47,560 bases of DNA from JAKJEP01 sp964580995 (GTDB taxonomy: Bacteria; Planctomycetota; Phycisphaerae; Sedimentisphaerales; SM23-30). Under the pieces are notes generated by a model. It saw only the letters and a list, made by a program, of their open reading frames with translations. It was not told the DNA's origin and made no database searches. The stretch is taken from positions 1-47,560 of the forward strand of contig CAZOMV010000039.1 in the NCBI GenBank assembly GCA_964580995.1, read 5' to 3'. Of this stretch, positions 1 through 8,242 are shown piece by piece. The translations under genes and the position numbers were made by a program. Positions within the stretch are counted from its first letter, which is position 1. Each line of letters opens with the position of its first letter.

Positions 1-770
1 GATTCGGCTGGCGGCTTTGATGCGATAAATCCTGCCGCACCCGGCGGCTCTATGCGGCTATTCTGGCTGGGGGCAGCGACCGGCGGGAGCGTCGAAAGGG
101 GCAAATGATCGCGGCGATTTCGGTGCAGGCTGATGCCTGCCTCGGAGAGCATGGAATACCGGTTTGGTAATCCCCGGGGAATTGGATATGGACGGTTTCG
201 ACCGTATTTACATACCCGATGTGGACATGGGCGCCGATGAGGTGGACTGTGAAGAGATCAGCCATCCGGCCGATTTTAATGCCGATGGGTGCATCAATAT
301 GGGAGATATCCCAAAGTTCGCTGCGGCCTGGTATAGCGTTGATCCCGATTATTATGATCCCAATTATCACGATCCTAATCTATCTCTGGTTAAATGGAAC
401 CCGGAGTGCGACATTGCGGGTGTAAATCATACGGTGGACATTGAAGATTTAGTGGCACTGGCGGATGTGTGGCTGGACTGGCAGGCGTGCTGGCTGGATA
501 CCGGGGAAATGATGGGTATGATGATGATGGCTCCCGGTGGCGGGGGTGGGATGGAACTATCCGCCGTTTCGGGTTCGGCTTTGGCAGTCCCGGTTGCGGA
601 AGAAGCGGTGGAAGAGGCGGTGCCGATGGCGACGCTGGAGGAGATGACGGCGTGGCTGGCGGAGATATACGGTGACAACGAGGAATTCCAGCAGGAGTAC
701 AGCCCGCAGGATTGGGCAGGAGTTTATCGAGGAAGTCCAAAATACCTGGCCGGAGCCGGAACCCTACTAA
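1..770 (+). pseudogene. C-terminal remnant of a secreted beta-helix/dockerin-like protein, frameshifted
   Basis: The readable part starts near 164 with a segment ending DMGADEV, the usual end of planctomycete parallel beta-helix proteins. It continues into two dockerin-like calcium loops: DFNADG near 272 and CDIAGVNHTVDIEDL near 410. A Met/Gly-rich linker follows near 505-550, then a short acidic helical tail. The frame is broken at a GGG run (714-716). Dropping one G turns the tail into DWQEFIEEVQNTWPEPEPY followed by a stop at 768-770; without this the frame runs on into unrelated sequence to 907. Upstream of 164 all three forward frames are interrupted, so the N-terminal part is lost or carries more frameshifts. 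In life it would have been an exported protein with a dockerin-like tail. It is either a decayed gene or an assembly with small indels. Confidence 0.55.
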
Positions 771-896
771 ACTTCTCTCCCACCCACAGCAAGGGGCAGG
801 CGCGAATCGAAGTGCCTGCCCCATTTCATGGGAGGAAAATAAAGATCAGAGAAATCTTGAAACCAGAAATTATAGGAATTTCCGGGGGTTTGGCAT

Positions 897-1118
897 ATGC
901 CGTATGAGGGGGCGGGGTATCCGATGCTGTGGTGGCAGCGGGATATCGCGGGGGATGTGGCGGGGCGGTATGGGGTGGACCTGGAGGATGCGGCGGTGGT
1001 GGCGGAGTGGCGGGGGCAGAGCGGGTGCGGGGCGTGCGGGGGAGCGGATATCGACGGGAGCGGGGCGGTGGATATTGTGGATCTGGCGGAGCTGGCGGGG
1101 AACTGGCTGGAAAAGTAA
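897..1118 (+). pseudogene. C-terminal fragment of a GLUG/dockerin-type secreted protein
   Basis: This 73-residue frame begins with EGAGYPMLWWQ, which resembles the end of GLUG-repeat proteins of planctomycetes (typically EGxxYPRLxWQ followed by a dockerin-like segment). It then has two short loops of dockerin type: DVAGRYGVDLEDAAVVAEW and, near the end, ADIDGSGAVDIVDLAELAGNW. A stop at 873-875 closes the frame upstream, so no signal peptide or repeat domain is attached. Together with the broken gene just before it, it looks like debris of surface-protein genes left by recombination. It could be a small expressed protein, but no ribosome binding site is evident. Confidence 0.45.
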
Positions 1119-1165
1119 ATAGCAAAATGGCGGTATCGCCTGCGGCGATGGTAATTTAATCCTGG

Positions 1166-1267
1166 ATTTCTGCTTGCGCAGGAATGACCATCGGGCGTTC
1201 GAGTGGTATATGGGTGACATTGCAAGTGACGAATGAACCAAAGATAGATTCCCGCCTCCGCGGGAAT
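1166..1267 (+). repeat. Two dRS3-like palindromic repeats, direct orientation
   Basis: Two hairpins of the same 8-4-8 design lie at 1166-1185 and 1248-1267, each followed by GAC. The second is perfect, ATTCCCGC-CTCC-GCGGGAAT. It fits ATTCCC-N8-GGGAAT exactly, the consensus of the neisserial dRS3 repeat. The first has one G-T wobble pair. No gene is seen from 1119 to 1621. The repeats sit just behind degraded surface-protein genes. Confidence 0.6.
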
Positions 1268-1313
1268 GACAGGCGGGCGAGGGAATGAAATAGGGGGACG
1301 CAAAAAGAACCGC

Positions 1314-1347
1314 GTGTGCAATTCCGGGGAATACCAGAATTGCACAC
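1314..1347. repeat. Perfect 11-bp inverted repeat
   Basis: GTGTGCAATTC (1314-1324) and GAATTGCACAC (1337-1347) are exact reverse complements around a 12-base loop. There is no T-tract on either side, so a simple terminator is unlikely. The rest of 1348-1621 holds no recognisable gene; the promoter of the following HD-GYP gene should be there but I see no convincing hexamers. Confidence 0.55.
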
Positions 1348-1621
1348 CCTACTCGATAATGTGGGTGTGGTGATTCATTCTTTTTGTAATAGTGTAATGC
1401 TAACACCTGTAAAGTGCTATTTATTTTTAAATGCCCTTCCTTTCGTTTAATTATCGGTCCTTCTGCTAACAGACAGAAAAAACACTTAGCTTCCGCCAAG
1501 ATTTTTGTTATATATTGCTACCTTTTAGTCGAAGTAAAAGAATGTTGCGGAAGGTCATCCTTTAAATCATGCTACTTGATATGGATTCATTGAAGTACGG
1601 TATTGTGCTCGGGTTAGGATC

Positions 1622-3058
1622 ATGACAGACCAATTTACTTCTGTAGGAAATATGAACAATCGGCTGGTGTGCAGCCACGCAGGCTTTTTGCCTATCCCGT
1701 TACGCTGTGTTCCCGTGGAAACGCTGGCCAATCTTGAAATCTACCTGCAGACGCAAGGGAAATATTCTCTTTATAACGCCATGGATAACCATTTTGGCTC
1801 AGGAGATTTACAGCGGCTGCTGGAAGCGAAAATTGAATATGTGTATGTTTCGGTAAAAGATCACCAGAATTATTATCACACCATGGAGAATGCGATCCAA
1901 TCGATTGTTGCCGATTCCGAAATACAGCAGGAGAAAAAAGCCGAAATATTATACGCCACTTCGCTGGAATTGACCAATCAACTGCTCTCTGTACCACCTG
2001 GAAAAGAGGATATAAAACGCGCTGTCAATCTGTCCCGGGCAACCGTGCAATTAATCATGAAAGATGAAATGGCATTCGGCGGACTTTACGACATCTTCAA
2101 TCACGATTTCTATACGGCCACCCATCTGGTTAATGTTTGCGGACTGACGGTCTCTCTGGCACAGAAAATGGGTATGGGGGATATCCAAATCCTGCAGCAG
2201 ATTGGCACCGGAGGTTTACTGCATGATATCGGGAAAATATTTATTCCCAATGATATTTTGAATACTACCGAACCTCTTTCGCCCCCACAGTTTGAGCTGG
2301 TTAAAACCCACGTTTCGCGCGGGTGCGAGCACCTGGAAAAGGTAATGAATTTAACCCCCGAAATTCTGGCTGTGATTGCCCAGCATCATGAGCGAATGGA
2401 TGGCAGCGGGTATCCGAAAGGATTGCGTCGCGATGCGATATCACCCATGGGGCGGCTGGCGGGGATTGTCGATACCTTTGACGCAATGACTTCCGTACGG
2501 CCCTATCGATCACATACTTTTACTATCGGAGAGTCGCTTCAAAAAATAAAGGATGATACTCCGGCGAAATACGATGGCGAAATATTCCATGCCTTCGCTT
2601 CCATGATTGAAAAGGCCGTTTCGTGTAATCAAGATGACAAAATCGAAAATCCGGATGCACCAAAAGGAATTTCACTTTCCATAGTAGATGTATCCGGTCC
2701 GAAATATACGCAGTATTATTTTCGGATTCCCATTATAGTAAAAAACTTATGTAGAGTTGGGGGAAAATTGACGATGGGCTTGGAGAGGAAGCTGATCGCA
2801 CACAAGATTACGTGTCTAAGTATTGGTTTTTTAAGCGATAGGCCATTCCGGGTGGAACAGAATATATATATTTCAAATCGCAGGATGGAAAGCATAGGGT
2901 TGAGCAATCTAGTTGCTGTGGTTAGCAACTGTACGAGTCACAATGACGGTTGGTATACCGTTGAGGCCCAATTTCTTACCCCTCAATTAGTTGAGAATAT
3001 AGAAAAGCTAAAAACCATCACGTCTGTTCGTGAGGTGTCCCCGCTGGAAGTGCATTAA
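1622..3058 (+). CDS. HD-GYP domain c-di-GMP phosphodiesterase-like protein
   Basis: A cytoplasmic HD-GYP protein of 478 residues, expected to hydrolyse cyclic di-GMP. Residues about 20-100 resemble the DUF3391-type N-terminal region often found before HD-GYP domains. The metal-binding HD pair is at 201-202 (LLHDIGK), HHE at 255-257 and the GYP signature at 263-265 (DGSGYPKG), so the catalytic set looks intact. Residues about 350-475 form a separate beta-rich domain that could be PilZ-like, but no clear RxxxR motif is visible. The ATG follows a weak TAGGAT ribosome site. The gene is convergent with the HDOD-GGDEF gene, so a degrading and a synthesising enzyme for the same messenger lie side by side. 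The HD-GYP assignment is firm; the C-terminal domain call is not. Confidence 0.92.
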   Translation: MTDQFTSVGNMNNRLVCSHAGFLPIPLRCVPVETLANLEIYLQTQGKYSLYNAMDNHFGSGDLQRLLEAKIEYVYVSVKDHQNYYHTMENAIQSIVADSEIQQEKKAEILYATSLELTNQLLSVPPGKEDIKRAVNLSRATVQLIMKDEMAFGGLYDIFNHDFYTATHLVNVCGLTVSLAQKMGMGDIQILQQIGTGGLLHDIGKIFIPNDILNTTEPLSPPQFELVKTHVSRGCEHLEKVMNLTPEILAVIAQHHERMDGSGYPKGLRRDAISPMGRLAGIVDTFDAMTSVRPYRSHTFTIGESLQKIKDDTPAKYDGEIFHAFASMIEKAVSCNQDDKIENPDAPKGISLSIVDVSGPKYTQYYFRIPIIVKNLCRVGGKLTMGLERKLIAHKITCLSIGFLSDRPFRVEQNIYISNRRMESIGLSNLVAVVSNCTSHNDGWYTVEAQFLTPQLVENIEKLKTITSVREVSPLEVH

Positions 3059-3147
3059 TGTTTTCGGGGATCGCCCTTTATTCGGGCTGGATGTCCCAAT
3101 ATTTGTACCTGATCCGCTGGATGGATATCGCAAAATACGTGTTTTGG

Positions 3148-3186
3148 CGGGCTGGGATTCGGAGAAATAGCGGCCCGGATTTTTTT
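3148..3186 (+). terminator. Possible intrinsic terminator between convergent genes
   Basis: CGGGC (3148-3152) can pair with GCCCG (3173-3177), followed by GA and a run of seven T. The stem is only 5 bp with a 20-base loop, so this is a weak call. The T run overlaps the stop codon of the opposite gene. Confidence 0.3.
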
Positions 3187-4783
3187 ATATGCAATTATTC
3201 TGGTTTACCACGGTATTCGCAGATAAAACCTGAAATTCAAAGGAATCCTTCCCGTTATTTTTGGCCTGATACATTTGATGATCTGACAATTCCAGTATCC
3301 GGCTGGCACTGCCGGGATTCGAGCCAGGTTCACAAAACAACATTCCGATGCTGCAGGTAAAATGAATTGTTTCCGCCCTATCATTCGCTCTGGTTGAAAT
3401 TTCCAATTCGCGTATCATTTGAATAAGCCCCGACGCCTGCGAAAGCGATTCCTTCAGCCTCACGCCAAAAATAGCGGCCACCATCTCGTCCCCGCCAGCG
3501 CGGGCCAGACAGCTATTTTTGGGGAAGTACTCTTTGATCGCACTTGCCAGCGTTTGGAGGACCTGATCCCCAGCGACATGGCCGTATTGGCTATTGATGT
3601 TCTTAAAGTTGTCAATGTCGATAAAAAATACCGTCAATTCCATTTGTCCTTTTTGGACCAGTTCGCAGGCGGTTTCCAGATACCTTTCCAGGAAACCTTG
3701 CTGTACCAGCCCTGTCAGATTGTCCGTTTCCACTTTTGTCAGGATCCTCTCCAGGGAACCCGTCAGCGTTTGGCAGGAATTGTGCAGGCGTGCCACCTCC
3801 ATCTCCAGATCGGAAACCTTCTGACAGGCATCAAGTGCTAATTCGCAAAGAAGATTCTTGGCCTGGGCCAGGAGTTCCTCCGCATTTGTGGTCTGCGGTA
3901 AAATATTCTTAAACAATTGAGATATGGTTGAAAATTCCTTTTGCGATTCTTCCAATATCCTGCTCATTCCCTGCTGGTCAAGGCCGAATACCGTTTGGCA
4001 ATAAGCCGGCAGCTTCAAATCCTCTTCTGTGATGGTATCCGATTGAGACAGCGAAAGGGTTCCCGTAAAATAGGCAATCTGGGACAATTTGTTTGTCTCG
4101 TCCGGTTCCGGTATAGCTTTCATGTGACTGTGATGCATTTGGATGGGCTGGGCCAGGGTTGCCGGAAGCAACCATTGCTCCATCATAATCGATGCTGCCT
4201 GCACATGGTCAAAATCAAAGGCGTTCTGTTCCTTCTCCAGCAACGAGCTGTGCGAATCCTGGGACTCCGTCCATAGCTGGGTGTACTTTTCTCCCAGCGC
4301 CCTGGCCAGAATGATAATTCCGCAATCCTGCAACAAACCGATCAAAAACGCTTCTTCGCTTCTAGCCGGTACATAAATACGTGCGATTTGACGTGCAATT
4401 ACCCCGCGTAGCACACTTTTCTGCCAAAATATTTTCATATTGGAACTATCGCCGCTAAACTTATGCAGGGTGTTGGCCAGTTGAAAGCCCAGCGCGATGG
4501 TTTTTACATATTTCAGCCCTAATATCTGGATACACTTTTGCAGAGTGGTTACCGGCTCCAGTTGGCCATAATAGGCGGAGTTTGCTATTCGCAAAAGCTG
4601 AATTCCCAGTCCGGGGTCCAGTCGGATAATTTCAGCGAAATCCACAAAGCTAGCCATATCCTCCTTGCAGAGATTCACCAGTTTTTGGGCGACCATGGGC
4701 AGGGTAGGGATTTTTGTCTCCTGTAAAATTTGTTTCAGCTGGCGTTTAAGAGCGGCTTTGGGATTTTCATCGGTTTTATGCAT
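3185..4783 (-). CDS. HDOD-GGDEF protein (putative diguanylate cyclase)
   Basis: A 532-residue cytoplasmic signalling protein. Residues about 20-230 form an HDOD domain (IPTLPM at 26-31, then RIANSAYYG near 65-73), a degenerate HD fold that usually acts as a scaffold. A helical linker near 300-350 leads to a GGDEF domain starting at DNLTGL (354-359). The active-site loop reads GGDEM at 430-434 rather than GGDEF; the metal-binding Asp/Glu are kept, so cyclic-di-GMP synthesis remains possible. No RxxD inhibitory site is seen five residues upstream. The ATG is preceded by CAGGGAA. It is convergent with the HD-GYP gene. A palindrome lies about 55 bp upstream of the start. Confidence 0.92.
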   Translation of the reverse strand: MHKTDENPKAALKRQLKQILQETKIPTLPMVAQKLVNLCKEDMASFVDFAEIIRLDPGLGIQLLRIANSAYYGQLEPVTTLQKCIQILGLKYVKTIALGFQLANTLHKFSGDSSNMKIFWQKSVLRGVIARQIARIYVPARSEEAFLIGLLQDCGIIILARALGEKYTQLWTESQDSHSSLLEKEQNAFDFDHVQAASIMMEQWLLPATLAQPIQMHHSHMKAIPEPDETNKLSQIAYFTGTLSLSQSDTITEEDLKLPAYCQTVFGLDQQGMSRILEESQKEFSTISQLFKNILPQTTNAEELLAQAKNLLCELALDACQKVSDLEMEVARLHNSCQTLTGSLERILTKVETDNLTGLVQQGFLERYLETACELVQKGQMELTVFFIDIDNFKNINSQYGHVAGDQVLQTLASAIKEYFPKNSCLARAGGDEMVAAIFGVRLKESLSQASGLIQMIRELEISTRANDRAETIHFTCSIGMLFCEPGSNPGSASRILELSDHQMYQAKNNGKDSFEFQVLSANTVVNQNNCI

Positions 4784-4835
4784 TTAAATTTTCCCTGTGA
4801 TAGAGTCCTATGTTCTTGCCACGTGACACCATGAA

Positions 4836-4860
4836 GGTATAGTTAAACGAAAACTATACC
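4836..4860. promoter_or_regulatory. Perfect palindrome upstream of the HDOD-GGDEF gene
   Basis: GGTATAGTT (4836-4844) and AACTATACC (4852-4860) are exact inverted arms of 9 bp around AAACGAA. The position, 53-77 bp before the start codon on the minus strand, suits an operator; the lack of a T-tract argues against a terminator. The regulator is unknown. Confidence 0.45.
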
Positions 4861-5036
4861 GGGGTATTATCCCAAAATTATATCGACCATATACGGGTGG
4901 TGATTAACCGATTTATTTTGAGATTTCAGATCCGAAAAAAGATGGTGAATGAAAGGGGGATTTGGGGAAGAAATGCATTATCCCAGGGCATATTGTATTG
5001 TAATTATACGAGATTACGCATTGATGGACCGGAGTA

Positions 5037-5063
5037 CGCACCTTCTGCCAATGTGAAGGTGCG
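5037..5063. repeat. 9-bp hairpin downstream of the lipoprotein gene
   Basis: CGCACCTTC (5037-5045) pairs exactly with GAAGGTGCG (5055-5063) across a 9-base loop. It lies 65-90 bases beyond the lipoprotein stop and could end that transcript, but no U-tract follows. From 4861 to 5127 I see no convincing gene; a plus-strand open frame there resembles nothing and lacks a ribosome site. Confidence 0.45.
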
Positions 5064-5127
5064 CTTCCGAGGAAACGATATAGCCAACTCATCTAAACAT
5101 AGAGAGTTACAGGGGAAATTCCCAATT

Positions 5128-5475
5128 TTATGGTGTTACGGTAAAGGTGGCGGTAGAGTGCCGAAGCCGGAAGATCGGGAAGATCAGGAAGGCTTCGGAA
5201 GCATCTAAGTTATCTACCAGCATGACTTTATGCTTACCTGGTTCGCCGCCATGGCTGGCCGCCGGGACGATGAATGAGCCGGGGAATGGATTGCTGATGG
5301 AATCTCCATCCCACTTTAGCGAAAGGTTGGCGGGATCACCGAAGGTGCCACAGCACTTGATCCAAACAGGGGTGCCGGGCGGTCCGGAGGAAGGTTCCAT
5401 TTTCATTATTTTGGTACAGCCGCCAAGTACCAAACCCGCAGATAAGACCAGCATTAACAATAGTTTAGCTTTCAT
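5128..5475 (-). CDS. Small lipoprotein with an IPT/TIG-like domain
   Basis: A 115-residue lipoprotein. The start at 5475 (MKAKLL) is chosen because AAGGGG sits just upstream; an in-frame ATG 15 bases earlier overlaps that site. The signal peptide ends in the lipobox LVLGGC, so the protein should be lipid-anchored. The mature part opens with MEPSSGPPGTPVWIKC, the typical first strand of an IPT/TIG immunoglobulin-like fold, and is beta-rich throughout. It has no catalytic motif and its binding partner is unknown. The gene stands alone between divergent or unrelated neighbours. Confidence is high that it is real and low on its role. Confidence 0.8.
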   Translation of the reverse strand: MKAKLLLMLVLSAGLVLGGCTKIMKMEPSSGPPGTPVWIKCCGTFGDPANLSLKWDGDSISNPFPGSFIVPAASHGGEPGKHKVMLVDNLDASEAFLIFPIFRLRHSTATFTVTP

Positions 5476-5673
5476 GCTCTGCCCCTTCATAAACAGATTT
5501 CTACAATTGTCAGGATTCTATGAGCCTCAAAATACATACATTTACTCGGAATCGAACTAGAAAGAAAATAAAGACACTACAAAGGAAACACCTTACTAAT
5601 AGAGACGCTAAATAAAGGTAAATGTTTCAAAAAAAATATGTAAAAAGAAAAAAAATTAGTGCGAGCACCAAAA

Positions 5674-5689
5674 TTGACGCCAGCGTCAA
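5674..5689. terminator. Palindrome downstream of the eight-gene sugar operon
   Basis: TTGACGC-CA-GCGTCAA is a perfect 7-bp inverted repeat about 165 bases beyond the stop of the last operon gene. On the minus strand it is followed by TTTT and preceded by AGTTT, so it may terminate the operon, though the loop of two bases is tight. The remainder of 5491-5852 is AT-rich and holds no supported gene. Confidence 0.35.
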
Positions 5690-5852
5690 AAACTCGTCGA
5701 CCCCTTGTTATTGGGGAGCCAGAGCTGTTTTTGGATGTCAATATCGACTTTTGGCGGTTCCGTCAAAATTAACGGGTGGGAGCAGCAAGGCAAAAGGGTA
5801 CCTCTCTGCTGGCGGCAGGAAGTTTCCGTGGATTTTGGGCTGGGGAAGGAAT

Positions 5853-7001
5853 TTAGCGAACGGCTTTGACGCCGCCGCCGGCCTGGGCGCGTTTGACCTC
5901 GGCCAGAAGGATGTTTTCTTCGATCATGGTAGTGTCGCCGGGGGTTTCCTGAACCAGGATGCCGTGGGCGGCTCCCCACTGGACGGCGGTCTCCAGATTA
6001 TGGCCTTTCAGCAGGGCGGCCAGGACGCCGGAGGTGAAGGAATCACCGCCGCCGGTGCGGTCAGCGATGGGGATGTCTTTCCGGATGGGGGCCTGGTAGA
6101 AGGTATCGGCGGCCACATCGTAGAGGACGGCGGCCCAACTGATCAAATCGGCGTTGGTGGCGCCGCGCCACTGGGTGCCGATGAGGCTGAGGTTCGGGAA
6201 ATCTTTGGCTACCGCCCGGACCGTGCCCTTGTAGGCCTCCAGCCATTCCTCGAAACCGGCTTTTTTGGCGACTTTGGTTTCATAACCGAGGGCGTCCTGG
6301 ATGTCGGAGTCGTTGCCGACGAGAAAACCCAGGTAGGGGGCGATGGTCTGGTTGATCTTGCGGGCGATGGTTTTGTCCGGCTGAACCTTGGAGCGGTAAT
6401 TCAAGTCCGCCGCCACGAAGGTGCCATGCCGGTTGGCCGCCTGCACGGCTTCCAGGGCCAGATCGGCGGAGGTGGGGGAGATGAGGGTGTAGATGCCGCC
6501 GGTATTGAGGACACGAACGCCTTCCCTGCCGAAAATCTGGTTCCAGTCGTAGTCGCCGGGGCGAAGTTCGCGGATTGGGGTGTGGGCACGGTAATAGCAG
6601 GTATTGGAGGGGATCACGCCTTTGCCGTTGTAGGTGAAGTTGATGCCGTTCATGAGCGTACCCTTCTGGTCGGTGGAGAAGCGGGAGCCGTCGTTTTTGG
6701 TGTTGAACCAGATGATCTTGTCGGTGTGGACGCCCGCGGCGCGGAGTTGGTTGCGGATGTTCTTGCCGATCTCATCATCGACCAGGGCGGTCAGGACGCC
6801 GGCGCGCAGGCCGAAGGTGTGGGCCAGGCCGCAGGCGACGTTGGTTTCGCCGCCGCCCTGGAAGATGCGCATTGTGGAGGCTTTGGGGGTGGGCAGGTCG
6901 AACGGGTCGAACCGCAGCATTACTTCACCCAGCGAGAGGCCATCCCACTGACAACTGCCGGCTGATTTAATTTCCTGGTAGCTAATAACTTTCTGTGTCA
7001 C
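5853..7001 (-). CDS. PfkB-family sugar kinase (KDG kinase-like)
   Basis: A 382-residue ribokinase/PfkB kinase that should transfer phosphate from ATP to a sugar or 2-keto-3-deoxy sugar acid. The substrate region GGGETNVACGLA (49-60) is typical of the KDG/fructokinase branch. The anion-hole signature DRTGGGDSF (314-322) places the catalytic Asp at 320; the usual GAGD reads GGGD. An N-terminal extension of about 20 residues and long insertions make it larger than most family members (310-340). It is the last gene of the operon, 30 bp after an iron-type dehydrogenase. A second, shorter PfkB kinase stands near the operon start, so the two probably act on different substrates. The exact sugar cannot be read from the sequence. 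Confidence 0.85.
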   Translation of the reverse strand: MTQKVISYQEIKSAGSCQWDGLSLGEVMLRFDPFDLPTPKASTMRIFQGGGETNVACGLAHTFGLRAGVLTALVDDEIGKNIRNQLRAAGVHTDKIIWFNTKNDGSRFSTDQKGTLMNGINFTYNGKGVIPSNTCYYRAHTPIRELRPGDYDWNQIFGREGVRVLNTGGIYTLISPTSADLALEAVQAANRHGTFVAADLNYRSKVQPDKTIARKINQTIAPYLGFLVGNDSDIQDALGYETKVAKKAGFEEWLEAYKGTVRAVAKDFPNLSLIGTQWRGATNADLISWAAVLYDVAADTFYQAPIRKDIPIADRTGGGDSFTSGVLAALLKGHNLETAVQWGAAHGILVQETPGDTTMIEENILLAEVKRAQAGGGVKAVR

Positions 7002-7031
7002 TTCTGATTCTCCTGTAAATTGGCAAAAACT

Positions 7032-8234
7032 TTATTTGGCTGATTCCTGCAAAATCCAGACCAGATCCGCTACCTGTTTGGGTACGGGGTCGGCGTCCAG
7101 CCGCATGGCGAAATTTGCCCGGACTTCCCGGGCAATCGTTTCATAATCTTCTTCTGGTACACCATATTCTGTCAATTTTTTTTTCAGGTATATGGTTTGA
7201 ATGAGATTTTCAATGGCGTCGATGGCCCAGTCGGCCAGTTGGTCATCGGACATTTGTTCCCGGCAGCCCATGAGGCGGGCGATATGGGCCAGTTTTTCGG
7301 CAGCACCTTTACGGGAATGGCGCAGGGCGGCCACGGTGACGACAGCCACCGCCTGGCCGTGCGGGATGTGGTAACGGCCGCCCAGGACCATGCCGATGAC
7401 ATGGGCGGTGAGGACGGCATTGGAGGCCAGCGATACCCCTTGCAGAGTGTCGGCCCAGGCCATGGCGGCCCGCAGTTCCAGATTGCCGCCATCCCGATAG
7501 ACCTGCGGCAAAACCCCGGCAATGATCCGCATAGCCTCCTGGGCGCAGAAATTGCCCATGGGATTTTCGGCATTCGAGAGGTAGCCTTCGAGGGCCTGGG
7601 CAAAGGCGTCGAAGCCGGAGGCGGCGGTCAGGGCGGGAGGCATAAGGCGAAGGATTTCGGGGTCGCAGAAGGCGGCCTTGGGGTAGAGGTAATCGGAGGC
7701 CATGAACCGTTTAAGACTTTTTTCCCGTTCGGAGACGACGGCGACGCGGCCGATGTGGCTGCCGGTACCGGAGGTGGAGGTAACGACCAGGATCGGTAGG
7801 GCGGCCGGGGTGATGGTGTGGGTGCCGCCGACCCGGTAGGCCAGCAGAGGTTCGGGGTGGCTGGCGGCCAGGGCGATCAGCTTGGCGGCGTCCATCGAAC
7901 TGCCGCCGCCGAAGCCGACGATGAGGTCCGCACCGAATTTTTTGGCCAGGGCAGCACCTTTTTCGATTTCGTCGTAGTTGGATTCCGGGGAGAATTCGTG
8001 AAAGATGGTGCTGGCTACGCCGGCGGATTTTAGGACGTCCGCGATCTGATGGATGACGGATTCGGCCGGTGTAGCGACCAACTGGCTGACGATCAAGGCC
8101 TTTTTATAACCAGAGGCATAACTGGCCATTTTGGCCACGCAGCCGACGCCGAATTCGACGGGCACCGGCAGTTTCATGGTCCAGGGGGCGGTTAAAAGGC
8201 TAAATTCGGATTTGAGCATTTTGGTATTTTCCAC
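7032..8234 (-). CDS. Iron-type alcohol dehydrogenase-like protein with altered metal site
   Basis: A 400-residue member of the iron-containing/DHQ-like dehydrogenase family. The NAD-binding loop GFGGGSSMDAAK (107-118) is present. The metal set of the family is Asp, His, His, His. Here Asp209 (GFDAFAQALEG), His278 (TAHVIG) and His292 (IPHG) are kept, but the second ligand is Gln213. The paralogue three genes upstream has the full set. The change could alter metal choice or activity. It lies 8 bp after the UroD-family gene in the operon and presumably oxidises or reduces a sugar-derived alcohol or aldehyde. The family call is firm; the substrate is unknown. Confidence 0.85.
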   Translation of the reverse strand: MENTKMLKSEFSLLTAPWTMKLPVPVEFGVGCVAKMASYASGYKKALIVSQLVATPAESVIHQIADVLKSAGVASTIFHEFSPESNYDEIEKGAALAKKFGADLIVGFGGGSSMDAAKLIALAASHPEPLLAYRVGGTHTITPAALPILVVTSTSGTGSHIGRVAVVSEREKSLKRFMASDYLYPKAAFCDPEILRLMPPALTAASGFDAFAQALEGYLSNAENPMGNFCAQEAMRIIAGVLPQVYRDGGNLELRAAMAWADTLQGVSLASNAVLTAHVIGMVLGGRYHIPHGQAVAVVTVAALRHSRKGAAEKLAHIARLMGCREQMSDDQLADWAIDAIENLIQTIYLKKKLTEYGVPEEDYETIAREVRANFAMRLDADPVPKQVADLVWILQESAK

Positions 8235-8242
8235 GTAAAAGA

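Noticed and set aside
4897..5208. A 103-codon plus-strand frame
   Set aside because: No ribosome site, no similarity, odd composition, and its end overlaps the lipoprotein gene on the other strand.
5525..5565. GTTCGATTCC on the minus strand, like a tRNA T-arm
   Set aside because: The flanking bases cannot form the T stem and no acceptor or anticodon arm is found.
5622..6965. Long Gly/Val-rich plus-strand open frame opposite the PfkB kinase
   Set aside because: It lies antisense to a kinase with intact motifs, has the low-complexity composition of a GC-rich shadow frame and no ribosome site.
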